From positions 18,528,501-18,592,500 of the forward strand of contig NC_084467.1 in NCBI RefSeq assembly GCF_027409185.1: a stretch of DNA of 64,000 bases. The letters run 5' to 3'. Shown here piece by piece: positions 20,003-30,109 of this stretch (positions are counted from its first letter, which is position 1; each line of letters begins with the position of its first letter). The DNA comes from Cynocephalus volans. Lineage: Eukaryota > Chordata > Mammalia > Dermoptera > Cynocephalidae. Below the pieces are notes generated by a model. That model worked only from the letters and a program-made list of their open reading frames with translations. It did no database searches and was not told where the DNA came from. A program made the translations under genes and the position numbers.

Positions 20003-20180
20003 CGGGGGGGCGGGGAAGAAGATATAACAACCACAATTATTTGCAGTTGATACGACAAGCGAACAGAAAGGACATTGTTGGGGGGGAGGGGGGGAGGGAG
20101 AAGGGAGGGAGGTTTTGGTGATGGGGAGCAATAATCAGCCACAATGTATATCGACAAAATAAAATAAAAAAAAAAAAAAC
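19220..20180 (+). mobile_element. Younger L1, ORF2 C-terminus and 3'UTR (copy 1)
   Basis: An open frame from 19367 to 19936 encodes the last 189 residues of L1 ORF2p, with the C-terminal cysteine motif region ([18 protein letters not shown]) and the [13 protein letters not shown] and [15 protein letters not shown] blocks. Upstream, 19230-19366 carries more ORF2 sequence. The 3'UTR has a (CA)n run (19953-19998) and a G-rich polypurine tract, and ends 'aatgtatatcgacaaaataa' plus poly(A). Only the 3' end of the element is present, so it cannot be autonomous. The low decay makes it much younger than the L1 at 17.5 kb. Confidence 0.9.
20079..20112 (+). repeat. G-rich polypurine tract of L1 3'UTR (copy 1)
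   Basis: Runs of three to seven G separated by single A or short AG words give at least four G-tracts, enough for a G-quadruplex. This is a known feature of L1 3'UTRs. The equivalent tract in copy 2 is at about 20819-20851. Confidence 0.75.
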
Positions 20181-20699
20181 CACATTGAGATACCATCTAA
20201 CCCCAGTTAGGATGGCTAAAATCCAAAAGACTATGAACGATAAATGCTGGCGAGGCTGCGGAGAAAAAGGAACTCTCATACATTGTTGGTGGGACTGCAA
20301 AATGGTGCAGTCTCTATGGAAAATGGTATGGAGGTTCCTCAAACAATTGCAGATAGATCTACCATACGACCCAGCTATCCCACTGTTGGGAATATACCCA
20401 GAGGAATGGAAATCATCAAGTCGAAGTTATACCTGTTTCCCAATGTTTATCGCAGCACTCTTTACAATAGCCAAGAGTTGGAACCAGCCCAAATGTCCAT
20501 CATCAGATGAGTGGATACGGAAAATGTGGTACATCTACACAATGGAATACTACTCAGCTATAAAAACGAATGAAATACTGCCATTTGCAACAACATGGAT
20601 GGACCTTGAGAGAATTATATTAAGTGAAACAAGTCAGGCACAGAAAGAGAAATACCACATGTTCTCACTTATTGGTGGGAGCTAAAAATTAATATATAA

Positions 20700-20736
<37 letters not shown>

Positions 20737-20978
20737 AAAAAAAACTGGGGGGGGGAAGAAGATATAACAACCACAATTACTTGAAGTTGATAGACAAGCA
20801 AACAGAAAGGACATTGTTGGGGGGGAGGGGGGGAGGGAGGAGGGAGGGAGGTTTTGGTGATGGGGAGCAATAATCAGCCACAATGTATATCGACAAAATA
20901 AAATTAAAAAAATAAATAAATAAATAAATAAATAAAATAAATTTAATCCAGCATTTTCCAAAATAATAATAATAATAA
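20181..20978 (+). mobile_element. Second copy of the same L1 3' end, in tandem
   Basis: It starts at 'ccacattgagataccatcta', which corresponds to about 19430 in copy 1, and repeats everything after it with few differences, including an open frame for the ORF2p C-terminus (to 20685), (CA)n at 20703-20732 and the G-rich tract. After its A-rich tail there is a short unrelated stretch ('tttaatccagcattttcc', 20943-20960) and a (TAA)n run. Both copies together are flanked by one target-site duplication. Confidence 0.85.
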
Positions 20979-20997
20979 TAATAATTCCCCCACTCAA
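20979..20997 (+). repeat. Target-site duplication of the compound L1, right copy
   Basis: A 19-base exact match to 19201-19219. It merges on its left with a (TAA)n run, so its true left edge may be shorter. Confidence 0.75.
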
Positions 20998-21034
20998 AAT
21001 AAACAAGGTTAAGAGAACAGTGAAAATAGTTAAT

Positions 21035-21245
21035 AAGAAGAGGCAGCATTTATGGGCCTCGATTTTGTGCTTTCAAGTGCTTTACACACATTAACTCATT
21101 AATTTTCATGACAACCCAATAAAATAGGTATTATTATCCTTCTCATTTTACAGATGAGAAAACTGAGGCATAGGGAGGTTAAGTAATTTGTTCAAGGTCA
21201 CACAGTGTAGAAGGGGTAGGCCTAATGCACAGCCTTAGCTTTGTG
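21035..21245 (-). mobile_element. Near full-length MIR SINE
   Basis: Antisense MIR: 'gctttacacacattaactca', 'aggtattattatccttctca', 'agatgagaaaactgaggcat' and 'ttgttcaaggtcacacagtg'. Confidence 0.85.
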
Positions 21246-21249
21246 CCAT

Positions 21250-22316
21250 TCAGAATGGACTAGAATAGAACTCAAGTAGATACCAGCCTGGCTTATTCAA
21301 GTCCTAGCATGTGAAGATAAAGAAAAGCGGCCATCAGTTTAGATGAAAGGTGATTGGTCCAGAGTGATTAGCCAAATTTATGAATATGCCACCATTTCTA
21401 AACCATCCTGCAATGAGACCACACATACTATCTTCATGGAAGTGCAGTAGAGTCCTTGTGACAGCTGCATTTGTGTTTTTACCTCTAATGTAAACTGTGG
21501 TATTTCAAAATATTTTAAATGAATAAAAGGATTTCAACTTAATGTCTTCAATAGGTAATACTTTCACCTGGTTCAAAATTCAAAAAGCACAAAAGAGCAA
21601 AGGTGAAAAGCTTCCTTCTCACCCGCAGCCCTGTCATCCCCCAGCCTGCCAGTCCTCTCCTCACAGCCAAGGTTGCTTGTTTGGGGGGAAGGGGAAGAAC
21701 TGGTACCTTTTGAAATCAGAAAGGGTGTGCTTGATTTGTTCTGAAGCCACGAGGCATAAAGCTCACCTTACTCTCGTTGATTTCGTCAGGTCGGTCTCAG
21801 TCTGATTTCCTGTACCCTTTGATGCACCACTGCTTCCTGCAGGTGATGGTTGGTCCCTTAGGGAGATGGTTGGTCCCTTCTCCCTCTGAACTTTCCCCTG
21901 AGGCGCCCCCTCCAGTGCCCGCTCTGCTCCTGACCACATTCCTTCCCACCTCCAGGCCCAGCTGGTTCCTCATCCCCCAGAGCCTGCAGAGCCTGTAAAC
22001 GTCTGAGAACATCTCATCATCTCACCATGGCCAGTGATGGGGTGGAGGTGCACCCAGAGGTCACACCTGGGTGGCTTCAGGCCAAATCTAGCCCATGAGA
22101 TTTTTTTTTTTTTTTGGCTTGCACAACGACTTCAAAATTGGAAAGCGTCACCTGAAAATCTGATTTTTCCAGCTTCATTACAAATATTGGCAGACAGCCA
22201 CACTGAACCTATATCATGCATGATGACATCAGCTAGAGCTGAGTAGTAGTTGCCCCCTTTAGAAGGAACACCTGCTCTCTGGGTTGTCATGGTTCCCGTC
22301 ACTCCCTGTTGGTTAC
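21250..22316. other. No gene recognised
   Basis: Contains an 18-bp direct duplication ('gatggttggtccctt' twice, 21844-21879) and a T run at 22101-22115. Open frames here are short and lack recognisable domains. Confidence 0.4.
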
Positions 22317-22464
22317 TGTGGTAGACAGAATAATAGTACCCCCCAAGATGTCTATGACCTAATCCCTCGAACCTGTGAATACGTTATGTTACATGGCAAA
22401 TGGGATGAAGGTTGCAGAGGGAATTAAGGTTGTTAATCAGCAACATTAAAATAGCAAGGTTATC

Positions 22465-22600
22465 GTGGCGCACTTGGGAGAGTGCAGCGCTGGGAGCGCG
22501 GCGACGCTCCCGCCGCGGGTTCGGATCCTATATAGGACTGGCCGGTGCACTCACTGGCTGAGTGCCGGTCACGAAAAAGACAAAAAAAAAAAAAAAAAAA
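22465..22600 (+). mobile_element. CpG-rich CYN-related SINE variant with an expanded hairpin
   Basis: The 5' arm matches the CYN A box ('cacttgggagagtgcagcgc'), but the anticodon region is replaced by GGGAGCG-CGGCGA-CGCTCCC (22492-22511), a perfect 7-bp stem. The B box and 'ctatatagga' junction follow. The second monomer is shortened to 'ggctgagtgccggtcacg'. Poly(A) follows. Target-site duplication 'aaatagcaaggttatc' at 22449-22464 and 22601-22616. Confidence 0.8.
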
Positions 22601-22850
22601 AAATAGCAAGGTTATCTGGGTAGGTGCAATATAATCACTAGGGTCTTTAAAGGTGGAAGAGAGAGACAGACAGAAGAAGAGAGTCAGAGAAAGTGATGTG
22701 ACAATGCAAACAGGGTCAGAGAGATGCTGTGTTGCTGGCTTTGAGAATGGAGGAAGGGACCATAAACCAAGGAATGTTGGCAGCCTCTAGAAGCTAGAAA
22801 AAGCAAGGAAATAGATTATCTTCTAGAGCCTCCAGAAAGGAACCCAGCCC

Positions 22851-23040
22851 ATAGGGCCAGCCCGTGGCTCACTTGGGAGAGTGTGGTGCTGATAACACCA
22901 AGGCTATGGGTTCTGTTCCCTATATAGGGACGGCCAGTTCGCTCACTTGGGAGAGCGTGGTGCTGACAACACCAAGTCAAGGGTTAAGATCCCCTTACCG
23001 GTCATCTTTATAAAAAAAAAAAAGAAAGAAAGAAAGAAAA
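22851..23040 (+). mobile_element. CYN-type dimeric SINE
   Basis: Complete sense dimer with an A-rich tail containing (GAAA)n. Target-site duplication 'gaacccagccc' at 22840-22850 and 23041-23051. It is inserted in the MLT1 LTR. Confidence 0.88.
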
Positions 23041-23375
23041 GAACCCAGCCCTGCTGACACCTTGATTTTAGCCCAGTGAGAACAGGTTGGACTTCTAACC
23101 TACATAACTATAAAATAATAAACTTGTGTTGTTTCAAGCCACTAAGTTTGTAGTCATTTGTTACAACAGCAATAGAAAACTAATACAGTTTATATGGGGA
23201 CCTCTTAGGTCTCCAGGGATGGGGGACTGGGGAACAGCTGTTGTACGTATGTAAGACATGTATCTTAAAATGCTCCATAAATGGCACCTAATGTTATGAT
23301 GAATAGGCTTATAAGGTGGGTCCCATGCAGAGCAGAGATATGAGCAACTCTTGCTTTGACTTTTCTTCCCTCTGC

Positions 23376-23480
23376 TTTTTTTTTTTTTTTTTTTTGGCAG
23401 CTGGCTGGATGGGGATCTAAACCTGTGACCTTGGTGTCATAACACTGGGTTCTATCCAATTGAGCTAACCAGCCAGCCCC
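23376..23480 (-). mobile_element. CYN-type monomeric SINE
   Basis: On the minus strand it reads 'ggggctggctggttagctca', then a tRNA-Ile-like body with 'gacaccaaggtcacaggttt', then 'ccagctgcc' and poly(A). The short duplication 'cttccctc' flanks it (23365 and 23480). Confidence 0.8.
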
Positions 23481-23489
23481 TTCCCTCCA

Positions 23490-24295
23490 CTCTCATAACA
23501 CCCTTCTGCCTGCTTTCCTTTGCGGAGCCCAGGTGCTTGCTGAGAGGGCTAGGCTGAGATGTTAGGCCTTAGGGACTATACAAGACAATCATGCAGAAAG
23601 TTGGCAGGTCTCAGCAGTCAGTGGAGGAATCCAACCTCTGGATGAGGACAGGATTAGAGGGCCAAAGTGAAAAAGCAGGGAATAGGTCCCAGACTGGGTA
23701 AAAGGGCCATCAGAGCTGAAGTTGGGAGGGCCAGGAGCAGATTCGAAAGTCGGGTGCAAGTTGGGGCCAGGCAAGGGGTTGGGCCAGACTGGAAGCCTGT
23801 TTTAGATGGTGCTGGCTGGTGTGGGCATGACTGATGGCCTAGGACTACTGCGGTCACTACATACCTATCAGCACTACCCTAAGCCTGCCTCTGAACACTA
23901 AGCTTGCCAGCCTCAGGCTCGACTTCCACTTCCATGTAACCTGCAGTCTGCCTATTCGTTGGGAGAGAGCTGAAAAACTAATTTATCCTGTTTAATGACT
24001 GATGGTGACTTACTGTGTCAGACTTGCCAAGAAGATTCATGTTTAACAGCGCAAATCAACTTTAACCTAAAAAGATGAAGTTGCATTTCAGGTGTCTGAG
24101 AAGGAAAAGCTCATGGCCTAGGGGACATAGGACACCACGTGGACAGCCGCATGCCTCACCTGCTCACAGGGCCTTTCAGCCCCCTGTGCCCTTAAATAGC
24201 CTTAGATTTTTTTCACCTGGACTTTCATTACAGTTCTTCCACTTACTTTCTGTGTATCCTGAGCAAGCTTATTTGTTTATTTATTTATGTATATT
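23490..24295. other. No gene recognised
   Basis: A unique-looking interval. Overlapping short minus-strand frames at 23.59-23.86 kb share residues with one another only because they overlap; no domain is visible. Confidence 0.4.
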
Positions 24296-24299
24296 TTAG

Positions 24300-24490
24300 C
24301 AAACATTCATATAACATTTACTGTGTGCCAGGCACTGTTCCAAGTGTTTTACAAATATTAATTTATTTAATCATTATAACTATAGAGAGAAGTACTGTTA
24401 TCTTCATTTTATAGATGGGGAAACTGAGGCACGGAGAGATTAACTTGCCCAAGACCACATGGCAAGTTAGCGGCTGTACATTCTGAGCCT
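24300..24490 (-). mobile_element. MIR SINE
   Basis: Antisense MIR: 'actgtgtgccaggcactgtt', 'ttatagatggggaaactgag' and 'ttaacttgcccaagaccaca'. Confidence 0.8.
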
Positions 24491-24542
24491 CAGCCTTCTT
24501 GGCTGTTAAACTGAGAGATATATAACAGTGCCCTCCATACGT

Positions 24543-24758
24543 CACAGTTTCTCAGCCCCCACACTACTGACATTTTGGGCTGGATAGTGCTTTGTTGTGG
24601 GGGGCTGGCTTGTGCATTGTAAGATGTTTAACGGCATCCTTGGCTTCTACCTAGGAGATGCTAGTAGCAACCCCGACTCAAGTTATGATAAACAAAATGT
24701 CTCCAGGCCATGCCAAATGTCCCCTGGGGACAAAATTAACCCTGGTTGAGAACCACTG
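24543..24758 (-). mobile_element. MER5A-type hAT DNA transposon
   Basis: Ends are 'cacagtttctcag' and 'gttgagaaccactg', near-perfect terminal inverted repeats. The interior 'atgtctccaggccatgccaa' and 'aatgtcccctggggac' fits MER5A in reverse. It splits a sense MIR: pieces at about 24480-24540 ('gagcctcagccttcttggct') and 24770-24805 ('gattaaattagctaatgcat'). Confidence 0.85.
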
Positions 24759-24944
24759 CCTGATAGGATCCTGGGGAGGATTAAATTAGCTAATGCATGT
24801 AAAATACCTTCAAGCATTTCCTTCCCCATCCTTTCTATATGTATGCTTGGTGGATTTTGGCTCCTTAGACTCTCTTGCTCTTTCTGTTCCCCTACTAATT
24901 TTGCAAATGTGTCTGCCTAAATGGAGGCTGGGTGCCTGAGAGCT

Positions 24945-25075
24945 TCTTGAAAACCTGAAGCTGGCTGCAGGTGTCAGCCCTGATTCCAGTCCCATTACTT
25001 CCACTGATATGCCATGGGACCTCAACTAAACCCCTTTCCATCCCTGAGACTCAGTTTCCCCATGTGTACAATGAA
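24945..25075 (+). mobile_element. MIR SINE
   Basis: Sense MIR: 'gagactcagtttccccatgt' preceded by 'atgccatgggacctcaac'. Confidence 0.65.
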
Positions 25076-25099
25076 AGAATTGATACAGAAGCTTTCTGA

Positions 25100-25323
25100 A
25101 AGTTCCTCTTGCTGCAGAAATCAGCAACTGGGTGATTCATAGCACATACAAACAAATTCCCCTCACAAAGTCCAAATTCTTCCAGAGACTTAGTCATTCC
25201 AGGGTTTGAACTTTCTCTCAAAAACCATTTGAAAAATTCCAGCTTAAAAAAAAAAAAGAAAGCTATTAAAAGAAAGTAAAAGTTTCAAAACCAAATCCTA
25301 AGCAAACAATCCTGAAAACAATA

Positions 25324-25362
<39 letters not shown>

Positions 25363-25940
25363 GCGTAGCACCCAAGGTAACTCAGAGAACAGGATATGAA
25401 ACCTTGCAGGCCAGTACTGAGAAATGATTCACAGGCCTTTCGAGATGCTTCTATTTCAAGATATGATCCTCCCACTGGATCTGGTGGCTCCAAAAACAAA
25501 ATAAACCTTAAAGAAGCTGCCGTTTCTTATCTCAAGGCAGAGTTAGGTTAGCCAGCATCCTCAGGTCTCAAGGGCTCCAAATAGAACACATGGTTGAGTC
25601 CTGTGAATTCCCTTTCTGTTCTATTTCAAGCTTCAAGCTGCTGGCTTGTTTAAAGAAAGTCTTTTGCATCCACCTTTGGTTGGCTGACCCGAGTTTAAAG
25701 CAACACAGCTTCATGGGTTCATAGCACAGCCTGTGGGTTCGTAAGTTTAGTATAGCAAGGCCTCTGTATGGCTCTGTCTGACTAGATTCTGGGCTGGTCA
25801 TTCTAGTAGCTGTCTCTAGCTAAACAATCCTGCCTGGCTTTGGTTGTACATATTGATACTATACCTGCCCCAAGCCAGGAAACATGAACTTTGGCACAGC
25901 ATTCAAAATTTCATGCTCTTACGTAAAATTTAAATATGAA
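25100..25940. other. No gene recognised; contains an (AC)n microsatellite
   Basis: An (AC)n run with a few CG variants occupies 25322-25365. Flanking sequence is AT-rich and not assigned to a repeat family. Confidence 0.5.
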
Positions 25941-25944
25941 AGCA

Positions 25945-26075
25945 ATTTATTCATTCAGTGAAATGTTTATTGAGTGCTTACTACATACCAAGTACCAAGT
26001 ATGGATTAGTGATAAAATACAGCCCCTGTCTTCAGGAGCCATGTTGAATAGGAGAAGCAGACAAGTTAAAAATAG
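25945..26075 (-). mobile_element. L2 LINE 3' end, antisense
   Basis: 'attcattcagtgaaatgttt', 'gagtgcttactacatacc' and 'cagcccctgtcttcaggagc' follow the reverse complement of the L2 3' end. Confidence 0.6.
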
Positions 26076-26329
26076 TAGAAATATATGGAACTATTTCCTA
26101 TAGGAAATTCCGTGCATCAAAAGTGATACCAAAGTTGGAGCAAAATTTAAAGAAATGCAAATGCTTGTGATACGGTTAAGTACATTCTCATCTGTACTTA
26201 CCCTCGATATTTTTGTTTTAGATTTAGAAAACCTCAACTTTCACTGATGCTTCATTTGCCCTGCAAAAGTCCATAATCCTTCAGAAAGGGTGTCCGTCTG
26301 GCCCAAACCTATTTTTCTTATCGTGTGAT

Positions 26330-26560
26330 TGCCTCAGCCCGTTCTTTCATTCATACCACCATTGCTACGTGGAGTCTTCTTTCCTTTCTTATCTGTCCTC
26401 CAGGGTCTGATTCAAAGCCTGCTTCCTCCAGGAGCATTCACAGACCCACCTGGCCACATCCTCGAGGATCTTTAAACACAGATATCGATATCGTGCTCTT
26501 TACTTGACCTTTAGCCTGTCCTGTCTTGTGACCTCTCTTGTATTTCTGTCCTGAACTTTT
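26330..26560 (+). mobile_element. Probable L2 LINE fragment
   Basis: Weak L2 resemblance around 'gcttcctccaggagcattca' and 'cagacccacctggcc'. This is a tentative call. Confidence 0.35.
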
Positions 26561-26589
26561 ACATATCTTATGAATTAGGGGAAAGAGAA

Positions 26590-26785
26590 CAGAAACTGGC
26601 ATTTATTAAGTGCTTTCTTGGTGCCAGGCATTTTGCTACCCCTTGCTGTACATTATGTGCCCAGTGCATAGAAGATAGTCGATAAATTTGTTGAATGAAT
26701 CATTGGATGATTTCACTTAAACCTCATAATAACTCTGTGAGGCAAATGCTATTAGTATTCCCATTTTACAGATGAAGAACACACC
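26590..26785 (-). mobile_element. MIR SINE with an inserted L2-like piece
   Basis: 'catttattaagtgctttctt' and 'cctcataataactctgtgag' plus 'cccattttacagatgaagaa' are antisense MIR. Between them 'ttgttgaatgaatcattgg' looks like an L2 end. Confidence 0.5.
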
Positions 26786-26869
26786 ACGCTCCCTGCTTTA
26801 CCCCACCCCAGGCAGTATTACTTGCCCTCTCCTTTGTGAGTTCACATTCTTTATTTCTACAATTAGTTT

Positions 26870-26997
26870 AAAAACCACCTCATCATTACCTGTGCCTTGC
26901 CAGCTTCTCCCACTAGACTGTGGGCTGCATTGATGCAATGTGACTATTGTGTCCCTGGCTGGCACACTGTTCACACTCAATGAAGATTTACTGAACT
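26870..26997 (+). mobile_element. L2 LINE 3' end
   Basis: 'cactagactgtgggctgcat', 'ctggctggcacactgttcac' and 'aatgaagatttactgaac' match the L2 terminus. Confidence 0.65.
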
Positions 26998-27017
26998 AGA
27001 GTGGTCGTGGTGACAAC

Positions 27018-27475
27018 GTGGGTTGAACTGTGTTCCCCAAAAGATATTTCCAAGTTCTAACCTTCAGTATCTGTGAATGTGACCTTATTTGGAAATAGGG
27101 TATTTATGGATGTAAGTAAGGATCTTGAAATGAGATCATCTTGTATTTAGGGTGGGCCCTAAACACAAGGACTGGTGTTTTTATAAGAGAAAGGAAAGTA
27201 AGATTTAAGACACAGAGGCACAGAGAGAAGTACAAATGAAAATGGAGGCCGAGACTGGAGTTATGAAGACCCCAGGCAAGGCATACCAAGAATTGCTGGC
27301 AGCCACTAGAAGCTAGAATAGAGACATGAAACAGATTCTCCCTCAGAGCTTCCAGAAGGAACCAACACTGCCAACACCTTGATTTTGGACTGCTGGCCTC
27401 CAGAACTGTGAGAAAATAAGTTGCTGTCATTTTAAGCCACCAAGTTTGTTATAGCAGTCCTAGGAGACTAATTCA
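27018..27475 (+). mobile_element. MLT1-type MaLR LTR
   Basis: Typical MLT1 signposts: 'gtgaccttatttggaaatag', 'aatggaggccgagactggag', 'ggcagccactagaagctaga', 'cttgattttggactgctggc' and the end 'gcagtcctaggagactaat'. It is a near complete, solitary LTR. Confidence 0.85.
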
Positions 27476-27499
27476 GGGAGAAAGTAGGATAATTCTGGC

Positions 27500-27640
27500 T
27501 AAGAGATTCAGGGCTTAAGGGAAACAGCTTTGACTTTGGGGCTTATAGACCTGGCTTTGGCACCTACCTGTTCTGTGGTCTTGAACAATTGATTTTGCTC
27601 CCAGAGCCTCAGTTTCCACCTTTGTAAACGGGGAGAGTCA
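27500..27640 (+). mobile_element. MIR SINE
   Basis: Sense MIR: 'agagcctcagtttccacctt' preceded by 'tgtggtcttgaacaattg'. Confidence 0.75.
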
Positions 27641-27789
27641 TAATAGCTACCATTTGTAGAGTACCAGGCAGTAGGTCAGGAATCCCATTAATAAAGAAAC
27701 TGTGTTTGAAATTTACAATCTCATGTTGCCACATATGAAGAAATCTCCAGCTGGTGTTATCTTGCTTTGAATATGACAATGTGATAATT

Positions 27790-28030
27790 CGTGAAAAGAG
27801 CATGGACGGTAGAGTGAGAACCAGGTTCAAATCATGGCTCTGGCCTTTACCAGCTGGGTGAACTTGTGCCACCTGTCTTGCCCCACTGAACCTCTCATTT
27901 TCTGTAAAATGGGGACAATACTGGTCCCTACTTCATGTTGATATGATGATTAAATTAAATGATAGAAGAGGATGCATGCAATTATGAATTGTGCTGTAAA
28001 GGATAGCACAGTTCTGGCACATAGTAGGTT
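27790..28030 (+). mobile_element. Near full-length MIR SINE
   Basis: Sense MIR: 'accaggttcaaatcatggct', 'accagctgggtgaacttgtg', 'cattttctgtaaaatgggga' and 'gttctggcacatagtaggtt'. Confidence 0.8.
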
Positions 28031-28039
28031 GCCAAAGAC

Positions 28040-28680
28040 AGGAAGTGACTACTACTGCTGAAGAAGATGGATCAGGAGGGGACACTCTAGGGAAATCAAG
28101 CCAGTAAGAAGAGGACTGCAACAGCTGGTGGCTGATTTTCCCAGAGGAGGAATGAGAGACAGCAAGGGCCATTTGGGCAGCTGCTTCCTGGGGTTGTGAT
28201 GTCACCAGCCTATCCAGGAGGCCACGGTACCAGCGCCTGTGACTGCCTCCCAGCTGGCCGGCTCCACTTCCTGTGCCCTGAGCCTGCCCTTGCCTTCTTT
28301 CTCATGACCCTCAGGAGGCAGCTGGACTGCAGCTCAAACGACAACACTCAACTGCAAGTTGGAAGAGCAGAGGCCCCTCATCACTCCCTGGGGCTCCTGC
28401 ACCTTAGAAGGAACCCTAAAGAGTGACTCCTGTCCATTGGTTTTCAAACTGGGTTCCTCCAAGCCCTGGGATTCTGTGGAAGTGCCTCAGGGACCCCAAG
28501 GGTGGGGCAGGTGGAACATGGAGGAAGAGAGGGGTACCCTCAGTTCCAAGCCACGCCCTCCACTCCTCAGGGCAGCCTCGGTCTTCCTATCAAATTTAAT
28601 TTGGGGGAAATAAATCTGTGACAAAATAAAGTTCAAAAACCTCTGATCTTATATGGTATGTGAATTACATCTCAGTTTTA
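28040..28680. other. No gene recognised; possible old DNA-transposon remnant
   Basis: At about 28435-28500 'ggttttcaaactgggttcct' and 'gattctgtggaagtgcctca' resemble an ancient hAT-type end, but I could not define both termini. Confidence 0.35.
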
Positions 28681-28696
28681 AAAAAATCCCACAATC

Positions 28697-28861
28697 GGGC
28701 CGGCCTGTGGCTCACTCGGGAGAGTGTGGTGCTGATAACACCAAGGCCACGGGTTCGGATCCTATGTAGGGATGGCCGGTTGGCTCACTGGCTGAGCGTG
28801 GTGCTGACAACACCAAGCCAAGGGTTGAGATCCCCTTACCGGTCATCTTTAAAAAAAAAAA
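28697..28861 (+). mobile_element. CYN-type dimeric SINE
   Basis: Full sense dimer close to consensus ('gggccggcctgtggctcact', 'gggttgagatccccttaccg'). Target-site duplication 'aaaaaatcccacaatc' at 28681-28696 and 28862-28877. Confidence 0.9.
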
Positions 28862-29264
28862 AAAAAATCCCACAATCTATTCTACTCCTTTCACTTTCTA
28901 GATGGGAGACTATGGCCAAGCAAGGAGAGGAGGCTCATTTGCAGTCACCTGGAGAATCAGTGTCAGTGTCAGATTCTGGAACCAGGCCTCCTGCTGAAGC
29001 CAGATTCTGTTTCTGCACCGTATGGTACCAGGAGTTGGGTGGGGGGCAGATAGCTCTGATTCCTGCACCTGGTGAACATCACCTCAATGGCGTCACTCTG
29101 TGGGGCATGGGTCAGATGCAAAGAGGGCCCAACTCAGTGACTAAGAAAGGTGGGCCTGAGGCGAAACACAGGACATCTCACCTCTTGGAGCCTCAGCCAC
29201 TTTCCTCTGTTAAAAGGAGATACTGGTGCATAAAGAGGGCTCCTGAGACGCTCTAATTTATTAG

Positions 29265-29750
29265 TTGTTCTTTCTACAAATATTCTGAAAGCACCTACTG
29301 TATGCTGGGCAGTGTGCTCAGCTTGGGAATCGAGGAGGGATCAGGATGGATGTCAGAATGCCTCTCTCATGGAAAGCTACGTTTTTGTGGGAGAGGCCAA
29401 TAATAAACAGGTGATCAAATAAGTCAACGAGAAAATGTCAGAGGACAATAAGTTCTATGATGAAAATAAGGAGGAAGGGGCTGGCTGGTTAGTTCACGTT
29501 GGTTAGAGCACAGCCTTATAACCCCAAGGTCATGGGATCGGATCCCAGTACCCGCCAGCAGCCAAAAGTAAAGAAAGAGGGTGGTGAGACAGAGTGTGTT
29601 TCTGATTAGATCAGGCAGTTGGAGAGGATCCTCTGAAGAGGCCATATTTGAACTGAGACCTCAGTGAGGTGAGCACCAAACAAATTAATGCAAAGTGAGG
29701 GTGCTGTGGCAATGCTGAAGAGCTAGCGTGAAGGATAAAACTGATTACTG
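29265..29750 (-). mobile_element. L2 LINE 3' region, antisense, split by a CYN monomer
   Basis: 'acctactgtatgctgggcag' through 'gggagaggccaataataaac' precedes the SINE. 'ggccatatttgaactgagac' and 'ctcagtgaggtgagcac' follow it, in the order expected of reverse L2. Confidence 0.7.
29477..29566 (+). mobile_element. CYN-type monomeric SINE
   Basis: 'ggggctggctggttagttca', then 'ataaccccaaggtcatggga', then 'ccagcagccaaaagtaaag'. This is a tRNA-Ile-like monomer with a short A-rich tail. Confidence 0.8.
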
Positions 29751-29849
29751 TTAGCACTCATTTTTATTACAATTGAATTATTATTATGAATGCACATATG
29801 TAATGTGCATGTTTGTTTCTCCACTTGAGTTTGATGGTGGTAGCAACTG

Positions 29850-30100
29850 TTAACATGTTCTGCACACCAATGTGTGCTCTTCTAAGCATTTAGATATGTT
29901 GCTTTATTTAATTCTCATAGCAACTCCGTAAAGGAGACACTAATATTTTACCATTTTACAATTTTTTTAACCATTATTTACCATTTTATAAAAAAGGAAA
30001 TTGAGGCTCAGAGAAATTCTCTTGAAGAGAATTGACTTGCCTGAGGTTGCAAAACCAGAATGTGGCAGAGCTAGACTTTGAATTCAGCCAATACAGGACC
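29850..30100 (-). mobile_element. MIR SINE with an internal T/A-rich duplication
   Basis: Antisense MIR: 'tttaattctcatagcaactc', 'ggaaattgaggctcagagaa', 'tgtggcagagctagactttg'. The segment 'attttaccattttac' is repeated (29943-29990), and 'ctcttgaagagaattgac' adds a small inverted repeat. Confidence 0.65.
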
Positions 30101-30109
30101 ATGGTTTTA

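Larger units (their letters stand above)
22317..23187 (+). mobile_element. MLT1-type MaLR LTR, split by two CYN SINEs
   Basis: The LTR begins 'tgtggtagacagaataatag', carries the internal 'caaatgggatgaaggttgca' and 'ggcagcctctagaagctaga' words, and ends 'caatagaaaactaatacag', all typical of MLT1 LTRs. SINEs at 22465-22600 and 22851-23040 interrupt it. This is a solitary LTR with no coding part seen. Confidence 0.8.

Noticed and set aside
19367..20685. Two open frames resembling reverse-transcriptase protein
   Set aside because: They are the C-terminus of L1 ORF2p in truncated insertions, not host genes, so they are annotated as mobile elements.
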